Position numbers and translations under genes: made by a program. The notes under the pieces are model-generated. The model was given only the letters and a program-made list of their open reading frames with translations, did not search any database and had not been told where the DNA came from. A DNA stretch of 64,000 nt from Blastocystis hominis (lineage: Eukaryota > Sar > Bigyra > Opalinata > Blastocystidae), in the NCBI RefSeq assembly GCF_000151665.1, contig NW_013171819.1:310001-374000 (forward strand), written 5' to 3'. This document shows positions 23,051 to 33,656 of this stretch, in pieces (within the stretch, counting starts at the first letter, position 1; each line of letters starts with the position of its first letter).

Positions 23051-23484
23051 TCCTATTCGAATTAATTGATTTTGAGTTGTGGATGAAATAGTGCCGATTT
23101 TTGTAATTGTGATCTGAAAGAGATTGCGTTGTACTTAACATAGATTATTGAGTGATTTAGTAAATAATATCCCTAGATACAAAAAAAACCTATATGTGTG
23201 TAAAACTCGGTGATTACGCTACCCTTTGTTTTACCTATTCAATATTCCACTTCTCTATGCATAGAACTTTCAGAATCCGTTAGAAAAGCACAAAATCGTT
23301 TGCCCCATTCCACATCTCTTTCCCCCATAGTGTCCTCTACACATACACTATTCCTAGTACACAGGATACAAAAATAAAATAAACTGTAGTACAATACTTG
23401 TATGGGCCCCTATTAATATAATAAAGGGACTCAAGTTGGGCCCTGATCAATTTATTCTCCGTTCTATTATAAAGACACATAGCT
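23051..23484. other. divergent upstream region
   Basis: About 430 bp between SRP14 and gamma-CA, which point away from each other. AT-rich apart from two GGGCCC-containing patches near 23405 and 23435 that can pair with each other over about six bases. No RNA gene recognised. Confidence 0.35.
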
Positions 23485-24298
23485 ATGTTCAGAAAGTTAG
23501 CATTTGAGGTATGATGGACCCATCTATAAAGATAATTGCTAGACAGGAAAAGCAGTATCCGAAACAGGCCAAGCTCTGGAAAGAGCGGGAATGAGAATGG
23601 AAGGCGTCCAGGATTTTTTGAAATTATGTAGCTGTAGCTTTTGGTGGGCTTATCACTTAGTCTCTCGCCACCGTCCGATTATGGGACTTTATGATAAGCG
23701 TCCCGCTGTAAATACCGATGCTTTTGTTGCTCCCAATGCTTCCGTAATTGGAGACGTGAAAATGGCTGCTGGTTCTTCTGTGTGGTACAATGCGGTCGTT
23801 CGAGGTTTATATTCATTTAGAAGGTGCTCATTGCATAGGTGATATAAACACTGTCACGATCGGAGAGAACACGAACGTTCAGGATCGTGCCGTGCTGGCC
23901 TCTGCCAAGAAGAGCCACTGCAGCGACGGAACCCTGAAGATCGGAAACAACGTCACGATCGGCCACGCCGCGATTCTCAACGCCTGCCAGGTGGATGATT
24001 ACTCGCTCATCGGCATGGGCGCCATACTGGAGGAGGGTTGCCATGTGGGCTCGTATTCCATGGTGGGAGCTGGCTCCGTGGTGGAGAAGCAGCAGGAGAT
24101 TCCTTCGGGAGAGGTAGGAAAGGGATGATGTGTGAGATGATGTAGCTGTGGACCGGTAACCCTGCGCGGTTTGTACGCAAACTGACGGAGGAGAAGAAGA
24201 AGAGTTTGGAGCACAGCGCTGCGGAGTATGTGGAGCTGGGACGGAAGAGTGCTGCGGAGATTCAGCAAAAGTATGGAGAGGCGTTCCGTTGCGACTAA
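23485..24298 (+). CDS. mitochondrial gamma-type carbonic anhydrase
   Basis: Five exons (introns of 34, 33, 34 and 32 nt) give 226 residues of a left-handed beta-helix trimer. In plants and protists this family is a subunit of mitochondrial complex I, and Blastocystis organelles retain complex I. It starts with a targeting-like MFRKLAFE and GQALERAGMRMEG, then HRPIMGLYDKRPAV, APNASVIGDVKM, VWYNAVVRGDINTVTIGE, NNVTIGHAAILNAC, SLIGMGAILEEG and GNPARFVRKLTEEEKKS. Of the three zinc histidines I see the one in IGHAAIL; the expected first one appears changed (DRAVLASAKK), so catalysis is doubtful and a structural role more likely. An encoded TAA is followed by TGTTTGTT at about 24333. Confidence 0.9.
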
Positions 24299-24455
24299 GT
24301 CAATCGTAATTGGATAGTGTTGTTTGCTTTGTTTGTTTTCAACAGGGAATTGGGGGGTAAAGAGTGAGATGTGACACCTACTACTACGATTACTACAATT
24401 CTGTTGTTAGTATTGTGGAATTGTGACTTTTTAAGGAAGAGGTAATTTGTAGACT

Positions 24456-25965
24456 ATGAGCACCTATTTCAATATTCAGCAACAGCAAGGAAACGCGCAA
24501 GGCATGTCTGGAGTTCAGATGAAGGCGAACGCCTATGCGTATAACCCTGAGGAGATTGAAGAAAAGTTAGTAAAGGGAGCGAACGCGCAGGGCTCAAACA
24601 TGCCTGAGAACACAAACTTGTTAGATGAGGACACAAGCCTGTATGTGACCTCGGAAAACCAACTTCTAGCAGCAACTTCCTTCGAGCAGATGAGTCTTGA
24701 CCCTCGCTTTATCGATGCCTTGTATTCCTCTTCGGTTTTTATCTAATTCTTTAGATATAAAGTGCTGGGGTTTAATCGTCCCTCTTTAATTCAAGCTCAG
24801 GCGATTCCCTATATTCTCAGCCAGTACGAACGATTTCCCACATTTCCTCTAGGCCCCGTCATCATATTATCGTTCAGGCTCAGAACGGCAGTGGAAAGAC
24901 GATCTGTTTCCTCCTTGGCTCCGTTTCCTATATCGATGAGAACGTAAAGCTCCCCCAAGTTCTCATTCTGGTCCACGCGCGCGAGCTCGCCTTGCAGATC
25001 GCTGAGGTGTGTCGCAAGCTCGTCAGCCAGACCTCTATCGAGTGCACCTGCTCGCTCAAAGGCATTCCCTTCAATTCCTCCGCGCAAGTCGTAATCGGCA
25101 GCACGGACTCCGTAAAGAACGCAGTGCAATCCATGCGATACAACTGGAGCCATCTGAAGTGTTTGGTCATCGATGAAGCAGATCATGTCCTCGAGGATCG
25201 TCACTTCGCTCCGGACATTCGCTCCATGGTTTCTCTCTTCACCGCGATGCAGCTGCCTCTCCAGATCCTCCTCTTCTCCGCCACATTCAACGAAAAGGTC
25301 ATGCGATTCGCTCGCAGCATCGCGCCGCAAGCCATCGAAATCCGCAAAACCGCAGCGGATTTGAGGCTCCGAACCGTACACATGGTACCAACCCAGTGAA
25401 TGAGTGAAACGCAGTACTCGGTGATGGCGGGCGGGTTCGAGGCGAAGTGCGAAGCGTTGGAGAAGGTGTACCGCGTGCTGGACGTGGGACAAACGTGCAT
25501 TTTTGTGAACCAACGCGCGGTCGCGGACCGGTTGGGCGAGTGGATGCGAGGAAAGGGACACGTCGTGGAGGTGCTGCGTGGCGGCGATATGGATTTGAAG
25601 AAGCGGGAGGAGACGCTGAAGGCGTTCCGGGAGGGGAAGACGAAGGTTTTGATCTCGACGGATGTGTTGGCGCGCGGAATCGACGTGATGGACGTGACGC
25701 TGGTGGTGAATTTTGATCTGCCGATGGAGGGGAAGAAGTTTGTAGGAGAGGGAGAGAGAGAGTGAGGAGTAGGACTCGGAGACGCTGCTGCATCGATCGG
25801 GAAGAACGGGACGAATGGGGAAGAAGGGCGTGTCGATCACGCTGGTGGAGAACGAGAAGGAAGCGGAGCTGATTCAGGGAATGAGCGAGTTCGGAATGAA
25901 AGTGGAGCCGATTTCGCTGGATGACATGGAGACGGTGGAGAAGAAGATGAATGAGGATTTAAAGT
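24456..25965 (+). CDS. DEAD-box RNA helicase, Dbp5/DDX19-like
   Basis: Five exons (introns of 33, 29, 30 and 31 nt) give 462 residues. All core motifs are present: Q motif (LGFNRPSLIQAQAIP), I (AQNGSGKT), Ia (ARELALQ), II (DEAD), III (SAT), IV (CIFVNQ), V (TDVLARGIDV) and VI (HRSGRTGRMG). The N-terminal extension and the sequence of motif I resemble DDX19/Dbp5, the mRNA export helicase that acts at the nuclear pore, but the subfamily is my inference. The frame does not stop at the natural end: T 25965, spacer 25966-25969 and TGTTTGTT 25970-25977 would make TAA after ...NEDLK. It converges with the next gene, whose stop lies only 22 bp away. Confidence 0.9.
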
Positions 25966-25977
25966 GGATTGTTTGTT
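25966..25977 (+). terminator. poly(A) element creating the helicase stop
   Basis: T (25965, first base of TGG), spacer GGAT and TGTTTGTT. The same geometry as the other cases. Confidence 0.8.
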
Positions 25978-25986
25978 GCAGTGAAT

Positions 25987-27350
25987 TCAAGAAACAGAAG
26001 AATAGGATGGAAAGGAGCTGTGACTACGACTTGTATTCGCACTGCTTTGAAGGAGTTCGCGGAGAAATGGAAGCGTGTCCGTTGTTAAACCTGGGAATGA
26101 AACAATGCAACGAAATCGACTCGAGAGATTGAGTATTCCGTCGATGGGAAGACCCGCCGATTCGTTCAGGCTTTGCAGTTTCTTTCGAGAGAAGGGAAGC
26201 AAGGCAAACGGACCTTCCTGCCGAGTCAGAAACGCCAATGAATCCTTGTTCCCTTCACAAAGCTGCGCTCGGATCGAAGCAAATCGCTTGACTTGCTCCC
26301 CACATTCGCTTTCCCTACAGTCCATCAAATCAACCGAACTCACCACTCCTCGACCTTCTTTTCATCGCTAAAAAACGACGAGCAAAGTTTCATTCCGTAC
26401 AGCGAAGCGCCGTCAACCACTCTTCCCATTCCGGAGAGAAAATCGCTCTCGTTGTCGTCTCCGCTCACAACCGCCAACGCCGAAGCTCCCAATCCTGGGA
26501 GCATCAGCGAGCTCTCCAAATCGAGCGAGAGAATGCAGTCGATGTGGAGCTTGATGCATTCGCGGATGGGGGAGAAGTCAACGAAGCCGTTTCCGCTTCG
26601 TAGTCCCAAATGGGAAGCGTTAAACCACAGAATGTGATGGTTCTCAACACAGCATTTGAAGAGTTCGTTCCATTCGGTTTCGTTCAAACACAATCCGGTG
26701 GGGAAACAACCGGGAACATTCACGACGAAACAAGACTCATTCGGACACAAGTAGAAGTCTTCTAGCATTTGGGCGAAGTTGAGGAAGCCTGTTCGATAGT
26801 TCACGAAGCGGTAGTCGTTCGATTTGATTCGGTTGATTCGAAGCGTTCGCTGGAATTGGGGAGAGGACGGATAAGGAATGAACACGCGAGAACAAAGACC
26901 ATTTGTTGCCAGAAAGATGCTGGCTGCATGGTTGTTTGTTTTGACGCCCGCGGTGGGGAGGAATAGAAGTCGATTGGTGAGAGACTTGTAAAGTCCTTCT
27001 CCCAAAAAGTATTGCAGTATTGATTGTTTGAATTGCTGAGAAAGATCGTCGCTGGGTGGATTTTCATATTTCATATCGCAAATGGAAGTCGAAACCGATG
27101 GATATCGTAATTCCTATAGAAGAGTGACGAAAATAGAAAATTTACCTCTTCGTTATCATCATAGACAATTGAAGAACCGATCAATGGAAACAAATTGGAT
27201 TTGCTCGAGTTCGATGGATTCTCTACTTCAAATACACTTTTAATCTATTGTTGTATTCAATGATCTAACGTTTACTCGAGAAAGAGTCGAAAACGAACGC
27301 TGAACGAGTTTTGCTTGTTTACTACTCTGATGGAGTAAATAAGCAATCAT
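25987..27350 (-). CDS. aspartate-aminotransferase-like protein lacking catalytic residues
   Basis: Four exons (introns of 25, 32 and 29 nt) give 425 residues. The N-terminus (MIAYLLHQSSKQAKLVQRSF) looks like an organellar targeting peptide. The fold-I aminotransferase pattern is recognisable: YLGEGLYKSLTNRLLFLPTA, RVFIPYPSSPQFQRTL and a conserved PTG turn. Key positions are changed. The pyridoxal-binding Asn before PTG is Phe (CFPTG). The FDSAYQG segment is FNASHLG, so the Asp and Tyr are lost. In the SKN..ERVG segment, the Schiff-base Lys falls on Ser and the phosphate-binding Arg on Gly (DLESSLMLPGLGAS). It is probably not a transaminase. A pseudoenzyme is the likely reading, since the frame is intact. 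Confidence 0.75.
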
Positions 27351-27610
27351 AGAATCGACAGAATGTGCTCTGAAGCGAAAGAAAGCGATTCCCAAAACTC
27401 TTGTGTTTTCAGTGGAAAGTGATTCGTACTCAATCGTGCAATTTGTAAATAGGAATGGGTTCCTTTGAAAACTTCCCAATTCCACTCCCTCATACAAACC
27501 ATTATCGTTCTGAATACAGTGATTCACGCCCTTTTAGAATCACCTTTTTTTCTTTCGCGATATCGAACCTTCCAGAACTTTTGCCCAAACTAGCATATTC
27601 TTTGAAAAAC

Positions 27611-29162
27611 ATGAGTGAACAAACTGTATCCCTATTTGTTGCAATCTAAAAACTAGGTAGAAATTGATAAAAGGAAGATATATGGTGAAGAGAAGAAGTT
27701 CTTTGTCGAATGGATCAAAACGATATGTGGTAAGAATCTGAGGATGACCAATTATCCTATAGAAAAATCCTGTGAGGAAGTAAAGCAACTAGGAGAAACT
27801 CTAGTTCGTGAAGGGAAGGTGTCGAGTTTACTGTCTTTAATGAGAGAGCTGAGTGATGGAGAAGGGCATAAAGCGATCCATTTCGCAGTCAGTCGAAATC
27901 ATCTCGACACTGTCAAATGGATCTTAGAAATCGACCCGGAATCTGTTTGCACTCCCCTTCTAGTTTTTTAAATTCTAGATCAATGTTCAAGATGACAACG
28001 GCTATTCTCCCCTCGTCCATGCTTGCATTGGCGATTTCAAAGACATGGCTGCATTTTTAATCGCTTCCGGAGCCGAACTCAACCCATCAACCGGAGTTCC
28101 TGCTCTCCACAAAGCTGTCGACCAGAGCTCGCTTCCGATCCTAACTCTCCTCCTCGAAAAGGGCGCCAATGTAAACTTAATCACTCCGCAATCGCACGGA
28201 ACGCCTCTCCATCACGCCTGCGCCTCCTCTCGCAACCCCGTTTTACCGCTTCTCCTCCAATGCCACGCCGATGTGAACCTCAAAGACGAGCAAAACCTCA
28301 CTCCTCTCATCTACGCAGCCATCAACACAAACGCAGCAGCGATTTCGCTGCTTCTAAACAGCGGAGCCGATCCGCTGATCACACTCCCAGACGGCGAAAC
28401 GGCTCTCCATGTCGTGAGCGATGCAGGCCATTTGCCGTCCGTGAAAGCGTTTACAGAGCACGCGTCCATTCAACAGACCGCCAATTTCGGCGATTCGAAG
28501 AATGAAACGCCCATTGTGTATGCGGCGAGAGCGAAGCACGCGGAGATCGTGGAGCTGCTGCTTCCATTCACGACGTCGATGGCAGGAAAAACCGTTTCGG
28601 AGCTGATGGAGGAGTTTAAAGCGCCCGAACCTGTAAAAGAAGCAGACACAGAGAAAGAAAAAGAAAAAACGAATCCAGAAGTGGATTTGACTGCTGAGCA
28701 AGCGGTGCAACTTCACCAGATGAAGGTGGAGGGAGTAAAGCGATTCAATGCGAGTCAGTGGAGTTCTGCGAAGGATTTGTTCATCCAAGCGCTGGAATTG
28801 AATCCGGGCGATGTCGTGTAGAGGAAAAGGAAGGAGGTGACGCGTAGGTTGCATAGCAATTTGAGTTCTTGCTATTTGAAGATGGGAGAATTGGATAAAG
28901 CCATGGAAGAAGCGGAGACATGCATTCGATTGCAGCCGAAGTGGTGTAGAGGGTATTACCGAAAGGGAATGGTGTTTTTTGAGCGGAAGGAATACGTAGA
29001 CGCCGCTACTTCCTTCTATCAAGGATGCGAAATAGATCCAAGCGATAAGAAGCTGTCGCAAATGGTAGAAATTGTACGGTGTGAATCATGTGTAGTTTAA
29101 CGAGGCAATCAATGCAGGAAAGGCGGAGTATAGAGAAAAGTCAAAAAAAGAACAGAGTAGTT
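27611..29162 (+). CDS. ankyrin-repeat plus TPR co-chaperone-like protein
   Basis: Six exons (introns 27626-27656, 27730-27762, and three more of 30-34 nt) give 464 residues. Six or seven ankyrin repeats (KAIHFAVSRNHLDTVKWIL, GYSPLVHACIGDFKDMAAFL, GTPLHHACASSRNPVLPLLL) are followed by an acidic linker. A C-terminal TPR domain comes next (FNASQWSSAKDLFIQALELN, SNLSSCYLKMGELDKAMEEA, CRGYYRKGMVFFERKEYVDA). Such TPRs often clamp the C-termini of Hsp70/Hsp90; I cannot verify the clamp residues. The start MSEQTVEID is split by the first intron. The frame stays open into ...EQSS-T, and T 29162, spacer GTGT and TGTTTGTT 29167-29174 would create TAA. Confidence 0.85.
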
Positions 29163-29174
29163 GTGTTGTTTGTT
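29163..29174 (+). terminator. poly(A) element creating the ankyrin-TPR stop
   Basis: T (29162), spacer GTGT (29163-29166) and TGTTTGTT. It ends 6 bp before the first ATG of the next gene. Confidence 0.8.
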
Positions 29175-29180
29175 CAATAA

Positions 29181-29985
29181 ATGCAAAAAAGTGTTGTTTG
29201 TGGGATGTCGATTTCTATTGGCAATAGCAATATCAACCTGAACAATCTTCTTCCCAACTTAGCCTCTTACAGTCCGTTCTGCGACTCCAGAATCTATGTT
29301 GGTGCTGGTAATACTATTTTGTCCTTTGGGTTGTTTGGCTTTGTTCCCACAGTGGTTGGGTATGTGGGTCTCCGGTATTTGGAAGAGAATGAAGACACTC
29401 AGAACCTCATTCCTTTTTCGAACTTCCTTACACTTCCAATTGCTGCGTTTGTGGTGAATAAGATTTCGAGCATATCTGTTTATACTCTGCTGATCGGGGG
29501 AGCTGTGTTCGCGGGTGTTCAGTACCTGTTGGATAAAGACCACGTTGCTAGGACGATGACATACGTTTCGAAGTAACGTTTATTCGTTTGTTTGATCTCG
29601 TAGTGCGATCACTGAGTTTTTGCCTTTTTTCAACTCTCTTCTCCAGAGGTGTAAGTATTCTATCTGCAACAAGGACGCTTTGAAGGTGTACACTATCTAT
29701 CTCCCTCAAAAGTGCACCAAAGAGATGATCCGCATCTGCTGGCTTGATGGTGATTCGAGTACTGGTGGAAGTGGATTTGTAGTTTATCTTGCTGATTCCA
29801 ATGTACAGTTGTTCTCCTTGTTTTTTACCTCTAGAACGTATTGAGAGAATATGTTTCTTGTGATATTGGGTTTTACGCCAATCCGAAAAAAGTGACCGTT
29901 TCGTTTTCAAATGATGAAGTTGGTCCTATTCTTACAGTGAATGTTCTTAACCCTAAACGTCAGGGAGTCATTCTGAACATTTATT
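29181..29985 (+). CDS. multi-pass membrane protein, function unknown
   Basis: Three exons (introns of 31 and 32 nt) give 247 residues from the ATG at 29181; an internal ATG at 29205 (MSISIGNSN) is an equally good start. At least three hydrophobic segments are visible: ILSFGLFGFVPTVVGYVGL, TLPIAAFVVNKISSISVY and LLIGGAVFAGVQYLL. A soluble C-terminal half follows (IYLPQKCTKEMIRICWLDGD). I do not know the family. The first ATG is 18 bp after the cleavage site of the preceding gene, showing how tightly genes are packed. No stop is encoded at the end: T 29985, spacer TTCC and TGTTTGTT 29990-29997 would make TAA. Confidence 0.7.
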
Positions 29986-29997
29986 TTCCTGTTTGTT
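29986..29997 (+). terminator. poly(A) element creating the membrane protein stop
   Basis: T (29985), spacer 29986-29989 and TGTTTGTT 29990-29997. Confidence 0.8.
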
Positions 29998-30083
29998 GCA
30001 AGAATCGACTCATTTGATCACTTCCACAAGGAAAATAGATCCTATTTTTGGAGTTCCATTGACTTGGAGCATCATTTTATTAA

Positions 30084-30649
30084 ATGTACCGCTTTGTTTC
30101 CTCTACTAGACTTGTGACTCCGATTTTTAGCCGCTCTTTTACGAAGGTTATCAATTCCGGAGTCAAGGCGCCTAAAAGAGAATTGAAAGGGAAAGAACCT
30201 GCCGTTACACTGGTTAGTCTTCCCATATTGGATTAGTCCTAGACTACAGCTGCGGAAAATCGCGTTCGCGAGTTATTATCAAAGAAGCCTGCTGGTACGG
30301 GCCTTCTATTGAGTACCACCACGAGTAGTGTTGGTTCATCGTATTGATTCGTAGAGGGTTGTAATGGAAACAAATATGTTATGAAATACTGCGAACCTGG
30401 AAAGGAAGGTCCCTTCGATGAGATTGTGGAGCAAAATGGTTTGTTTCTGTGTGTGCGTTCATTTTAGGCATTAAGGTGGTTGTGGATGCCGATTCTCTAA
30501 TGTACCTTCTGGGCACAAAAATCGATTTCAAAGAAGACGATATTTCGGCCGAGTTTGTTTTTGATAATCCTTTAGTTTGTTCTTGTATGCCCTGTCATTT
30601 ATAGGCAACGTCTACGTGCGGTTGTGGTGAAAGCTTTTCTGTAAAGTGA
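30084..30649 (+). CDS. organellar Fe-S assembly protein, IscA/ISCA1 type
   Basis: Five exons (introns of 30, 27, 29 and 30 nt) give 149 residues. A-type carriers help deliver clusters, especially [4Fe-4S], in mitochondria. The N-terminus MYRFVSSTRLVTPIFSRSF is an arginine- and serine-rich presequence. The domain has all three conserved cysteines: SKGCNGNKYVMKY, then the C-terminal STCGCGESF. In between are VVVDADSLMYLLGTKIDF and ISAEFVFDNPLAT. This fits a Blastocystis-like organelle that keeps the ISC pathway. An encoded TGA (30647-30649) is followed 2 bp later by a palindromic poly(A) element shared with the convergent J-protein gene. Confidence 0.92.
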
Positions 30650-30651
30650 TC

Positions 30652-30666
30652 TGTTTGTGACAAACA
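30652..30666. terminator. palindromic bidirectional poly(A) element
   Basis: TGTTTGT-G-ACAAACA is a perfect 15-bp palindrome between two convergent stops, 30649 on the forward strand and 30669 on the reverse. It reads as TGTTTGT on both strands, so one site can serve both genes. Confidence 0.7.
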
Positions 30667-30668
30667 CT

Positions 30669-31460
30669 CTAATTCAGGCCTAAAAGAACATCACGAGCTT
30701 GGTTAATCTTGCTTGCCATCTCTGTAGTGCCTCCATGATCCGGATGATACTTCATGAGCATCTTTTTGTGAGCGAGTTTAATCTCCTGCTTCGTTGCATT
30801 CGGCCTATGTCCTTAGTACAAAGAACGTCTACTTTAATCCTAGAACCTTGTAAGCTTCTTGCCGAGTCATTCCAGATTTCCCTCCATTGAAGAAATCTTC
30901 ATAACTCCACCCTTGTTGTTGTTGTTGTTGTTGTTGTCCCTGTCTGTGCTGATTATAATACTGTTCGTATGAGTTTTTGAAGAAGTCTTCAAAGTTTTGG
31001 TAGAACTCTTGGTAGTTGTGTGAGTTTGAACTACGCTATGAAACCGGTTGGTTGCATTTTACTAGTTCCTTCCCTCCTCCGGGCCGAAATTCACTTCGGT
31101 ATAACGCCAGCCGAAGCCAGGAACATAAGTCCACACCATGCGTTTTCCATATCCCTGATTTGAGCTATTTGAGCTATACTGAGCTCCATCTTGGTAGTTT
31201 TGGTGATTTTGACGGTCTTGGTAGTTCTGATAGTTCTGGTAGTTCTGATAGTTCTGATAGTTCTGGTAATCCTGTTCCTGCTCTCCCCCAAATGGATTCC
31301 AGTACTGAGACTGAGAATTCTTAGAAAACCTTTCTCGCAGTCTCATTAACATCATAGGCAAAGAGAAGGGAAGAGTCATTAGGAATATAAAAGCCTTACC
31401 AACGACTACAAGAAAGGGTTCCGGAGGAGGAGGCACCATACCACGTTGATAATAACTCAT
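30669..31460 (-). CDS. membrane-anchored C-terminal J-domain protein (Tim14/Pam18-like)
   Basis: Three exons (introns of 32 and 28 nt) give 243 residues. A proline patch precedes a hydrophobic segment (FLVVVGKAFIFLMTLPFSLP). Then comes a striking Gln-Asn-Tyr region with five or more QNY repeats and a run of about eight glutamines. The C-terminal J domain reads MTRQEAYKVLGLKPNATKQE and MLMKYHPDHGG, with the HPD motif intact, ending KINQARDVLLGLN. A J domain at the extreme C-terminus preceded by a membrane anchor is the layout of Pam18/Tim14, which stimulates mtHsp70 at the import motor. The long QNY insert is not typical, so the assignment is tentative. An encoded TAG closes it. Confidence 0.75.
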
Positions 31461-31574
31461 CTAAAGATCACTTCCATATCCAACGTTGACTCTCTTAAAA
31501 TAGTTGTACGTCCACGCACACCCACCGACGAGTATAAGAGCTCCAAAAAGCCCTTGCCTGGGAGGAGTCGTCAT
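31461..31574 (-). CDS. 37-residue single-pass membrane micro-protein (candidate)
   Basis: A complete 38-codon frame, ATG at 31574 and TAG at 31461-31463, abutting the J-protein ATG with no gap. It encodes MTTPPRQGLFGALILVGG and one membrane helix followed by a basic turn (YNYFKRVNVGYG). This looks like small organellar complex subunits. It could be a gene of its own, a translated upstream ORF controlling the J protein, or chance. I saw no intron joining the two frames. Confidence 0.4.
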   Translation of the reverse strand: MTTPPRQGLFGALILVGGCAWTYNYFKRVNVGYGSDL

Positions 31575-31876
31575 AAAATTCCTCTTCTGGCGTTCTGGAA
31601 CGAGGTGATAACAGCGGTATACCTAGATTTACAACCAGTCCGTTAACATTACATCACTTCCGTGGGTGATCAACCGACTAACGCAAACGATTTGTCTACT
31701 AGGGATCTTAACTCTGGATAGAGTCGAGAGCATAATAAACAACAATCTTCTGTATGAGAATACAGAATTGGAATTCCAAATATCGAGTTTCTGGTTTGGT
31801 TCAGCCAATGAACGACTTTCGGAATGATATCGACATGAATTGAATTATTGCAAATTTTGGATTACTGATTGTTTCA
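31575..31876. other. divergent upstream region
   Basis: About 300 bp between the leftward micro-ORF/J-protein unit and the rightward kinase. No coding or structural signal that I can support. Confidence 0.35.
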
Positions 31877-33571
31877 ATGCTCCGTTTGAAGGAAGGAATT
31901 TTAGGAAACAAGGACCAGAAGCCCGCAAGAAGAGCTTACGTGAGTAAACCCGCTCCGGCCACCGAGAATAAGCAAACTGCTCAGCCCCAGATTTTGGGAA
32001 GATTAAAGATGGGTCACCGTGTGATTCAGTTGAAAAAGAAGTTGGGACAGGGAGGTTACGCTATTGTGTACCAGGCGATGGACGAGGACACGTACAAGGA
32101 GTACGTGCTCAAGAGAATGGATTGCAAGGTAAGAGGAGCGTATTGGGTGTGATGGTAGACCCCCGAGATGGAGAAGCTGTTGGATAAGGAGTTCAAGGTG
32201 CTGCGTATTGTGCGCGACCACCCGAACATTGCGAAGATCTACGCTCTGCAGAAGCGCAAGGCTCCCGGCGGCTGGGAGGCTCGTGAGCTGATGGAGCTGT
32301 GTCCGATCGGTCTGTTCGACTACCTGAAGGTGCTGGAGAAGGACAAGAAGTACCTTCCCGAGCAGGACATTTGGGAGATGATGTACGATCTGGTGAACGC
32401 GATCGGCTTCATGCACAAGCAGAACCCTCCTCTGGTGCACCGCGATCTGAAGCTGGAGAACGTGATGCAGGGGAAGGACGGTCGTTGGAAGCTGATCGAT
32501 TTCGGGTCGGTGGTGTTCGGCACGGTGAAGCTGGCGACGAAGGACGACGTGGACCGCGAGGAAGAGCAGATCGAGAAGTACACGACGCAGATGTACCGCG
32601 CGCCCGAGATGGTGGACTTCTTCGGAGTGAGCGAGATCACGCCGAAGACGGACATCTGGGCGCTGGGCTGCATTCTGTACACGCTGATGTTCCTCAAGCA
32701 GCCGTTCCTCAACGCGAGCAAGCTGGCCATTCTGGGCGCCAAGTACACGATCCCGCCGCGCCATCGCTACTCCGCCGAGCTGGTGGATCTGCTGAAGCGA
32801 ATGCTGACGCCGGAGCCGGAGAAGCGCGCGTCGGCGGTGGAGCTGTTCAAAATAATCAAGGCGAAGGTGGGGAAGCGCGTGCCGCGGCGCGTGCAGATGG
32901 TGGCGAGCAACTTCCACGACGACGCGGTGTCGGAGGAGGAGGAAGAGTCGGAGTCGGAGTTCGACGATGAAGTGATCACGGAGGTGGGAGTAGGGAGAGA
33001 AGGAAGCACGGGTGAGGCGTAGAGACCGAAGCGGAGAGGCGTGATGGGCAATCGGTCGCAGCCCGATCGGATGCGATTCCGCGAGAGCAGCGATGACGAT
33101 GATTACAGACCGAGAAAGAAGAAGGCGTCGCGCTATGACGATGACGACGACGACGACGATTACAGACCGAGAAAGAAGAAGGCTTCACGCTATGATGACG
33201 AGGACGACGAGGATGATTACAAGCCCAGAAAGAAGAAGGCGTCGCGCTATGATGACGACGAGGACGAGGAGGAAGAGGAGCGTCCGCGTCCCAAGAAGAA
33301 GCCCGCGAAGAAGGCGTCGCGCTATGACGAGGACGAGGACGAGGAAGAGGAAGAAGAGCGACCCAAGAAGAAGAAGCCCGTGAAGAAGGCGGCTCGCAAG
33401 GTGGTGGAAGAAGAGGAAGAGGAGGAAGAAGAGCGTCCGAAGAAGAAGGCGGCGAAGAAGCCCGCCAAGAAGGCCGTGCAGGAAGAAGAAGAAGAAGAAG
33501 AAGACTTCGGAGAAGAGGCCGAGGAACTCCAGGCCGGAACCCCCATCGAGGAGGACTTCCTCAGCTGGTAA
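31877..33571 (+). CDS. NAK-family (AAK1/GAK-like) protein kinase with repetitive tail
   Basis: Three exons (introns of 30 and 39 nt) give 541 residues. Catalytic motifs are complete: glycine loop LGQGGYAIVYQA, VLKRM (VAIK lysine), VHRDLKLENV, LIDFGSVVFG, MYRAPEMVD and DIWALGCILYTLMF. The DFGS motif and YRAPEMVD are typical of the NAK family, whose animal members phosphorylate AP adaptor mu chains during clathrin traffic; an AP mu gene lies in this window at 49021-50535. The tail after about residue 365 is four units of acidic-Tyr-PRKKKASRY followed by Glu- and Lys-rich blocks (KKPAKKA). It ends with an encoded TAA, and TGTTTGTTTG follows about 60 bp on. Confidence 0.88.
33100..33490 (+). repeat. 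tandem coding repeat in the kinase tail
   Basis: Repeats of roughly 60 bp encode an acidic run, then Y-[RK]-P-R-KKKASRY, passing into GAG/AAG-rich sequence that encodes Glu and Lys blocks. Confidence 0.7.
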
Positions 33572-33656
33572 ACCTAGCCCTGCCGCTGCTGCTGCTGCTG
33601 GTTGCTGTTGTTATGTGAGAGCGTGTTTGTTTGATGCAATCTATTTTTGTCCCTCG

